Shown: piece after piece, positions 58,851-64,000 of the stretch
Position numbering within the stretch: the stretch's first letter is position 1
Layout: each line of letters begins with the position of its first letter
Assembly (NCBI GenBank): GCA_910587705.1
Contig: CAJUMX010000013.1
Location: 1-64,000 of the forward strand
Direction: 5' to 3'
Origin: an uncultured Oscillibacter sp.
GTDB taxonomy: Bacteria; Bacillota; Clostridia; Oscillospirales; Oscillospiraceae
DNA: 64,000 nt
Notes under the pieces: generated by a model
What the model saw: only the letters and a program-made list of their open reading frames with translations
What the model was told of the DNA's origin: nothing
The model's database searches: none
Position numbers and translations under genes: made by a program

Positions 58851-60476
58851 ATGCTGCGCGTATTTTTGGTTGAGGACGAAAGCATCATCCGGGAGACCCT
58901 GCGGGACACGGTTCCCTGGGCCCAATACGGCTACTCCTTCGCCGGGGAGGCCGGAGACGGGGAGATGGCCCTGCCCCTCATCCGCCAGGTGAAGCCGGAC
59001 GTATTGATTACCGACATCCGTATGCCCTTCATGGATGGTCTGGCCCTCAGCGAGCTGGTGAGCCGGGAGTTCCCGGAGATGAAAATTATCATCATCTCTG
59101 GCTATGACGACTTCGAGTATGCCCGTCAGGCCATCAGCATTGGGGTGGACCGCTACCTTTTGAAGCCCATCACCAAAAAAGCCCTTCTGGACGTGCTGGA
59201 GGAGCTGAAGGAGAAGATTGAGGGCGAGCGGGCCAACCGGAGCTATCTGGCCCAGTTCCACCGGGAGGCGGAGGAGTACGAGCAGTACACCCGCCGGGTG
59301 TTCTTCGAGCGAATGGTGGCGGGCCAGCTCTCGGTCCAGGAGATTTACGAGTCCGCGGCAAAGCTGGACATCGATCTTCGGGCGCAGTGCTATGCGCTGG
59401 CCTTCTTCTCCGTTTTGCCGGAGCCCTCCGCCTCGGCGGAAGCCTATTCAGAGCCGGGGGCCCGTCTGCGGGATGCTCTTCTGGAGCATTTTTTGAAATA
59501 TCCGGAGTACATCCTCCTTCGCTGGAACCTGACTACCTACGCCGTGCTTCTCAAAGGGGAGACCGCCCAGATGGAGGAGCTGGCCCGCCGCTGTGTGGAC
59601 ACCGTTCGGGTGCAGTATGCGGCCCACGCCCCGGAGCAGAGCTGGTATGTGGCGGTGGGCCGCCCCACCCAGCGTCTCAGCACCCTGCCCGCCTGCTTTG
59701 AGGAGGTTTCCCGCCTCTGGGCCTACCGGCACATTCTGCCCCAGCAGCATGTGCTGACGGCGGATACCGTCAGCTTCCTTACCGGAACCGGCAGCGGAAA
59801 CAGCCACCTGGACCAGTTGGACGCCGGGAAGGTGGACCCGGCGATCCTCCTTGGCGTGATGCAGAGTGCCAGCGCCCAGGAAATCCCCAGCTTTACGGAT
59901 GAATACATGCACAGCGTGGAGGTCGCCCTGTCCTCCAAGCCCTTTTGCCAATACCTCATGCTGGACCTCCGCTTCACGGCGGCCCGCTTTGCCGGCGCCT
60001 TGGGAGTGAGCCAGCTGGAGGCGTTTGCCCCGCTTTCCTGTTTGGACCTGGTGGGACGGAATGTGACGGCGGCGGACTTGAAGCGATACTTTTCCGCCAT
60101 TTTGTTGCGGATGGTGGAGCTGCGGGACCAGGCGTCCAGCAGTCAGTGCAGGAGTTTATTAAAGCAGGCGGTGGCTTATATTGACCGCCATTACACCGAG
60201 GAATCCCTCTCCTTGAATCAGGTGGCCCGTGAGGTGAACATCTCCGCCAACTACCTCTCGGCGGTGTTCAGCCAGGAGATCGGAGCGACTTTTACCGAAT
60301 ACGTCACCGGAAAACGGATGGACCGGGCGAAGGAGCTGCTTCGCACGACGGACAAACGCTCCGGCGAGGTGGCGGCGGCGGTGGGGTATAAGGACCCCCA
60401 TTATTTCAGCTTCCTATTTAAAAAGACCCAGGGCTGTACGCCCCGGGATTACCGGGGAGGAGGGAAGCGCCCATGA
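58851..60476 (+). CDS. YesN-type response regulator (receiver plus AraC HTH)
   Basis: 541 residues. Receiver at 1-120 (VEDES, phosphoacceptor Asp55 in LITDIRMPFMDG, Lys in LLKPITKK), a long middle region (about 130-430) and an AraC double helix-turn-helix (about 440-535; LSLNQVAREVNISANYLSAVFSQEIGATFTEYVTGKRM). ATG 58851 follows a GGAGGGGGGGAG ribosome binding site; the open frame further upstream is not used. The stop overlaps the next start by four bases. Works with the kinase downstream, probably to activate sugar uptake genes. Confidence 0.93.
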   Translation: MLRVFLVEDESIIRETLRDTVPWAQYGYSFAGEAGDGEMALPLIRQVKPDVLITDIRMPFMDGLALSELVSREFPEMKIIIISGYDDFEYARQAISIGVDRYLLKPITKKALLDVLEELKEKIEGERANRSYLAQFHREAEEYEQYTRRVFFERMVAGQLSVQEIYESAAKLDIDLRAQCYALAFFSVLPEPSASAEAYSEPGARLRDALLEHFLKYPEYILLRWNLTTYAVLLKGETAQMEELARRCVDTVRVQYAAHAPEQSWYVAVGRPTQRLSTLPACFEEVSRLWAYRHILPQQHVLTADTVSFLTGTGSGNSHLDQLDAGKVDPAILLGVMQSASAQEIPSFTDEYMHSVEVALSSKPFCQYLMLDLRFTAARFAGALGVSQLEAFAPLSCLDLVGRNVTAADLKRYFSAILLRMVELRDQASSSQCRSLLKQAVAYIDRHYTEESLSLNQVAREVNISANYLSAVFSQEIGATFTEYVTGKRMDRAKELLRTTDKRSGEVAAAVGYKDPHYFSFLFKKTQGCTPRDYRGGGKRP

Positions 60477-61891
60477 GCCGCCCGGATTCCATTCAGAGCC
60501 GGATGCGCCGCATGGTGGTGGCCTCCGGCGGCTTCATGGCGGCGGTTCTGGCGGTGACGCTGGCGCTGGTGCTGGCCTACAACAGCCAGTATAAAAACCT
60601 TCTCTACAATGTGACCACCGCTTCGGAATTCAACCAGGACTTTAAAGAGAATATCGACCTTAAAATGTATTATTACGTCATTGAGAGCCGGTATTCAGAG
60701 GGCCTTCCCATCCAGGAGGTCCAGGCGGCCCAGGCCCTGGCGAAAAATCTTTTGGACAGCACCAGCCAGAAGGACAGTCTCCGGGCTGTTACCAGTGTGC
60801 TGGACCTGTGCGAGAATCTGGAGGAGAAGATTTACCAGATTGAGCAGACCCGAAACTATGACGACCGGCAGATGCAGCTGGAGAACAACGTATACGTCCT
60901 TACCGCCATGATTCAAGAGTACATGTACAACTATCTCTACTGCGAGTCCGTTCAGCTGAACCTGTTGCAGCAGCAAATCTCCCGGCAGGTGGCGGCGGAA
61001 ATCCTCCTGGTGCTGGTTTTGTCCGGGGGCTTGAGTTTGCTGCTGGTCCGCTACAGCGTCCGGCTGAGCCGTTCTGTCACCCAGCCGGTGGTGGACCTGA
61101 GCCGCCGGGCGGAGGACGTCATCGGCGGCGACCTGACGGTCCGGGAGCCGGTCCGCTCGGAAACCTATGAGCTGCGCACCCTTAGCGAGGGCATGGAGCA
61201 GATGATCGCCCGGCTCAACGCCCAGATTCAGGAGATTACCCAGAAGCAGACCAGCCTCCGTAAGGCGGAGCTGGCGCTGCTCCAGGCGCAGGTCAATCCC
61301 CACTTCTTGTACAACACCATGGATACCATCATTTGGCTCATCGAGGCGGACCGGCCCCAGGCGGCGGTGGAGATGATCTCCAACCTGTCCAGCTTCTTCC
61401 GCCATTCCCTCAGCCGGGGGGAGGACGTGATCTCTTTAGGGAAGGAGGAGGAGCATGTCCGCAGCTACCTCCAAATCCAGCAGGCCCGGTACAAGGACAT
61501 TTTGGATTACACCATCCAAATTGACCCGGCTCTGCGGGAGACCCGCCTTCCCAAGCTGACGCTCCAGCCCCTAGTGGAGAATGCCCTGTACCACGGCATC
61601 AAGCTCAAGCGGGGCAAGGGCTGTATTTACATTACCAGCCGGGGGGAGGGGGCCGACGTGCTTCTACAGATTACCGACGACGGCGCGGGAATGACCGCGG
61701 TGCGGCTGGAGGAGCTGAACCGGGCCATTGAGAGCGGGGAGCGGGTGGGCTTTGGTCTGGTGACTGTCCACGAGCGGCTGCGGCTCCTGTTCGGCCCGCC
61801 ATACGGGCTGACGCTTTCCAGCCGGGAGGGCGTGGGGACCACCGTAACGGTGCGGGTCCCCTGCCGGGAAAAGGAGGACAGGGAACCGTGA
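60473..61891 (+). CDS. YesM/LytS-type sensor histidine kinase
   Basis: 472 residues. Two transmembrane helices (about 15-37 and 174-193) enclose an extracellular sensor of about 135 residues; HAMP (about 194-250), then the His_kinase motif QAQVNPHFLYNTMDTI (His277) and HATPase with QPLVENALYHGI (Asn370), DDGAGM and GFGLVTVHERL. The start overlaps the YesN stop, and its stop overlaps the next gene. Phosphorylates the upstream regulator. Confidence 0.94.
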   Translation: MSRPDSIQSRMRRMVVASGGFMAAVLAVTLALVLAYNSQYKNLLYNVTTASEFNQDFKENIDLKMYYYVIESRYSEGLPIQEVQAAQALAKNLLDSTSQKDSLRAVTSVLDLCENLEEKIYQIEQTRNYDDRQMQLENNVYVLTAMIQEYMYNYLYCESVQLNLLQQQISRQVAAEILLVLVLSGGLSLLLVRYSVRLSRSVTQPVVDLSRRAEDVIGGDLTVREPVRSETYELRTLSEGMEQMIARLNAQIQEITQKQTSLRKAELALLQAQVNPHFLYNTMDTIIWLIEADRPQAAVEMISNLSSFFRHSLSRGEDVISLGKEEEHVRSYLQIQQARYKDILDYTIQIDPALRETRLPKLTLQPLVENALYHGIKLKRGKGCIYITSRGEGADVLLQITDDGAGMTAVRLEELNRAIESGERVGFGLVTVHERLRLLFGPPYGLTLSSREGVGTTVTVRVPCREKEDREP

Positions 61892-62880
61892 AACGGATGC
61901 TTTTGCTGCTGCTGATGCTGAGCCTCGCGTTTGGCTCCGCCTGCGGAGCCAGGACAAGCGCTCCGGGGGACTCGCCCAGTGAGGAGCTGATTGTGATTGG
62001 CATGTCCCAGGTGGGGGCGGAATCCGACTGGCGGGTGGCGAACTCCGAGTCCATGAAGGCGGTGTTTTCCGAGGAAAACGGCTACCACCTCCTGTTCAAC
62101 GACGCCCGGCAAAAGCAGGAGAACCAGATTACCGCCATCCGCAGGTTCATCCAGCAGCAGGTGGACTATATTGTCCTGATGCCGATTAGCGAAAGCGGAT
62201 GGGACTCCGCCCTCCAGGAGGCGAAGGAGGCCGGTATCCCCGTCATTTTGGTGGACCGCATGGTGGATGTGGAGGATGAAAGCCTCTACGCCGCCCACAT
62301 CGGCTCTGACTTTCTGCGGGAAGGAACGTTGGCCGCAGACTGGATGGAGCGCAGTTTCCAGGAGAGCGGAGACGCCGTGAGCATCATCCATATCCAGGGC
62401 ACGCTGGGGTCCACGGCGCAGCTTGGCCGGACGGCAGCGCTGGAGGCGGCCATAGAGACCCATGACAATTGGGAACTGCTGGCGCAGCTGGATGGGGATT
62501 TCACCCAGGCAAAAGCCTATGAGGTCATGACGGACTATCTCTCCGGCTTTTCGGGGCAGCGGCGTGTGGATGTTGTGTACTGCGAAAACGACAACATTGC
62601 CTTCGGGGCCCTCCAGGCTTTGGAGGAGCAAGGATATCGCTGCGGGCGGGAAGGGGTGAACATCATTACTTTCGATGCCACCCGGGAAGCGCTGACAGAG
62701 TGTTTAAACGGGAACCTGTCTCTTGTGGTGGAGTGCAACCCGCTGCTGGGACCGCTGGTGGCGGAGGTTATCCAAGCGATGGAGGCCGGGAGGACGCCGG
62801 AGAAGCACCACTATGTGGAAGAGCGGGTTTTCACCAGGGAGGACCTGACGAAAGCCCTGATTGAGCGCCGGGAATATTGA
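61888..62880 (+). CDS. Sugar-binding lipoprotein (periplasmic binding protein, XylF/ChvE-like)
   Basis: 330 residues. Lipoprotein signal with Cys19 after LAFGSA, then a type I periplasmic-binding fold (Peripla_BP_4): IGMSQVGAESDWRVANSESMKAVF, RRFIQQQVDYIVLMPISESGWDSAL, GIPVILVDRMVD, CENDNIAFGALQALEEQG and TFDATREALTECLNG. GTG 61888 overlaps the kinase stop (GTGA). In Clostridium, a similar lone binding protein (XylFII) acts as co-sensor for LytS/YesN. Here the same three-gene set is coupled, so a sensing role is likely. No permease gene is in the window. Confidence 0.88.
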   Translation: MKRMLLLLLMLSLAFGSACGARTSAPGDSPSEELIVIGMSQVGAESDWRVANSESMKAVFSEENGYHLLFNDARQKQENQITAIRRFIQQQVDYIVLMPISESGWDSALQEAKEAGIPVILVDRMVDVEDESLYAAHIGSDFLREGTLAADWMERSFQESGDAVSIIHIQGTLGSTAQLGRTAALEAAIETHDNWELLAQLDGDFTQAKAYEVMTDYLSGFSGQRRVDVVYCENDNIAFGALQALEEQGYRCGREGVNIITFDATREALTECLNGNLSLVVECNPLLGPLVAEVIQAMEAGRTPEKHHYVEERVFTREDLTKALIERREY

Positions 62881-62885
62881 AAAGA

Positions 62886-62917
62886 GGCCGGGAACGGATG
62901 CCAAGTCCGTCCCGGCC
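62886..62917. terminator. Bidirectional terminator after the sugar-binding gene
   Basis: GGCCGGG...CCCGGCC with inner ACGGA/TCCGT pairs; on the minus strand followed by TCTTTTC. Confidence 0.85.
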
Positions 62918-62922
62918 GTTGC

Positions 62923-63984
62923 TTATCCACTGTTTCGGCTGATCAGCTCCCACTCCAGGGATTTTGAGCGGGCCGCTTCTCCTTGCAGGAGCGCGATCAT
63001 CTGCTCCGCCGCCACCCGGCCCATGCGGCTGCGGTGGCTGAGAGAGGTGATGGGCACGGGACCCAGCTGGCTTAGGTAGCTGTTGTCGAAGCTGACAACC
63101 GCCACCTCCTCCGGCACCTGGCGCCCTGCCTCCAGCAGGGCTTGAATCAGGTGATAGGCGATCTCATCGTTGTAGCAGATCACTGCCGTGGCATCCTCCA
63201 GCCGCTTTTGCAGGAAGTCCGCCAGCAGCCGTCTGTCCCGGTTTTCCAAGAGATGGCGGCGGTCCTCCGTATCGTACCAGGCGAAGCGCCCGTCCCGGAT
63301 GGACAGCCCCGCGTCTCGAAGGGCGGAGACGGCTCCATGGTAACGCTGGGGGCCCTGTACGTCGTCGCTTTTGAAAATCCCGGCGATTTCCCGGTGCCCC
63401 TGGCCCGCCAGGTAGCGGGCCAGCTGATAGCCGCCACCGTAATTATCGTCCGCCACACAGGGAACCCGATCCAGTCCGGCGTAAGCGCCATGGAGAAAGA
63501 CGATGGGCGTGCCCGTCTGGAAAAGACGCTGGTAAAGATCGGCATTGGGCGTGGGCAGAGCGGTTTTGGAGCCCTCCACCAAAAGGCCGCCCACCGGCTC
63601 CTCCAGTAGCCGGAGAAGAATCTCCCGCTCCATGCTGACCTGGTTTTCGGTGGCATAGACGGCGGTGGAATAGCCCTGGCGGGAGAAAACATCGGCGGCG
63701 TCGTGAAGGATGGCGGGGAAAATGTAATCGTCCAGGAAGGAGGTCACCACGGCGATCTGGCGGGGGGCCGCCCCTGGCAGCAGCCCGGTGGCATAGGACC
63801 CGCTGCCCTGCCGCCGGTGAATCAGTCCCTCCTCCTCCAAAAGGGACAGGGCGTGGCGGACCGTCTGACGGCTCAGACGGTATTGGCGGCTCAACTCCTG
63901 CTCGGTGGGCAGCTTATACCCGGACTGTCCGCTGTTCCGGGCCAGCTCCTCCCGAAGTCGGTCTGCCAGCAGATGGTACTTCAT
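62923..63984 (-). CDS. AraR-like repressor (GntR HTH with LacI-type sugar-binding domain)
   Basis: 353 residues. Residues 1-68 form a GntR winged helix (KYHLLADRLREEL, KLPTEQELSRQYRLSRQTVRHALSLLEEEGLIHRRQGSGSY); about 75-350 is a LacI-type sugar-binding domain (IAVVTSFLDDYIFPAIL, VEGSKTALPTPN, YNDEIAYHLIQALLEAG, SFDNSYLS). This pair is typical of AraR, the arabinose repressor of Firmicutes. ATG 63984 stands seven bases after GGAGG; ATG 63990 is too close to it. Convergent with the YesN/YesM/binding-protein operon. The actual sugar is not known. Confidence 0.9.
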   Translation of the reverse strand: MKYHLLADRLREELARNSGQSGYKLPTEQELSRQYRLSRQTVRHALSLLEEEGLIHRRQGSGSYATGLLPGAAPRQIAVVTSFLDDYIFPAILHDAADVFSRQGYSTAVYATENQVSMEREILLRLLEEPVGGLLVEGSKTALPTPNADLYQRLFQTGTPIVFLHGAYAGLDRVPCVADDNYGGGYQLARYLAGQGHREIAGIFKSDDVQGPQRYHGAVSALRDAGLSIRDGRFAWYDTEDRRHLLENRDRRLLADFLQKRLEDATAVICYNDEIAYHLIQALLEAGRQVPEEVAVVSFDNSYLSQLGPVPITSLSHRSRMGRVAAEQMIALLQGEAARSKSLEWELISRNSG

Positions 63985-64000
63985 CGCCATGCCTCCGCCC

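Overview
The window is a GC-rich, gene-dense chromosomal segment from an anaerobic, probably spore-forming member of the Clostridia. The gene set fits the Oscillospiraceae best (Flavonifractor, Lawsonibacter or Dysosmobacter-like), but no rRNA or marker tree is available here, so the family is an inference. Support comes from a ferredoxin-dependent 2-oxoacid oxidoreductase, spmA/spmB, the acetylated diaminopimelate route under a lysine riboswitch, AsnA-type asparagine synthetase, short HisG with HisZ, clostripain-type peptidase, and YedF/DUF3343 selenium genes. Sigma70-type promoters (TTGACA/TATAAT) and bidirectional hairpin terminators are easy to see at most gene junctions. I found no tRNA, rRNA, CRISPR array, insertion sequence or prophage, and no clear pseudogene.

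Layout. 1-6.0 kb: a 2-oxoacid:ferredoxin oxidoreductase operon (porC-porD-porA, running off the left edge), methionine gamma-lyase, a divergent LysR regulator and an NhaC-family transporter, together a plausible methionine breakdown and uptake unit. 6.2-10.9 kb: XRE/zinc-ribbon regulator, small membrane protein, GH13 glycogen debranching enzyme, and an ECF sigma/membrane regulator pair. 11-17.6 kb: asnA, gltX, a HAD phosphatase, a zincin, a Nudix hydrolase, and a selenium/sulfur-transfer cluster (DUF3343, NifS-like, YedF). 17.8-23 kb: lysine/diaminopimelate genes (lysA; dapA-dapB-dapH behind a lysine riboswitch; an M20 deacetylase probably DapL). 23-31.6 kb: KtrB/KtrA potassium uptake with a structured leader, threonine aldolase, a DUF4358-MBOAT-DHHW O-acylation cluster, an EEP-family hydrolase and a YczE-like membrane protein. 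31.8-42.3 kb: fumC and one long histidine operon that encodes every step from PRPP to histidinol phosphate and on to histidine (hisZG fusion, D, C, B, H, A, F, IE, K) with two extra genes inserted.

42.4-52.7 kb: AbrB/SpoVT-like regulator with a structured 3' region, spmAB, three poorly characterised proteins (one with Sel1 repeats), a membrane-anchored clostripain-like peptidase, an AraC regulator and a membrane-anchored GH25 muramidase. 52.8-58.5 kb: a three-gene phosphorelay (lone receiver; hybrid kinase with Hpt; hybrid kinase fused to a DegV fatty-acid-binding domain). 58.9-64 kb: a YesN/YesM two-component pair translationally coupled to a sugar-binding lipoprotein, facing an AraR-like repressor.

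Most notable: the histidine kinase-receiver-DegV fusion at the end of a phosphorelay operon without any DNA-binding output, which suggests a signalling route ending in fatty acid binding. Also notable are the in-frame HisZ-HisG fusion with an internal ribosome binding site, the ktrB leader RNA, the structured RNA next to the AbrB gene, and a short palindrome (ATAGCTAT) shared by the LysR gene and the NhaC transporter.
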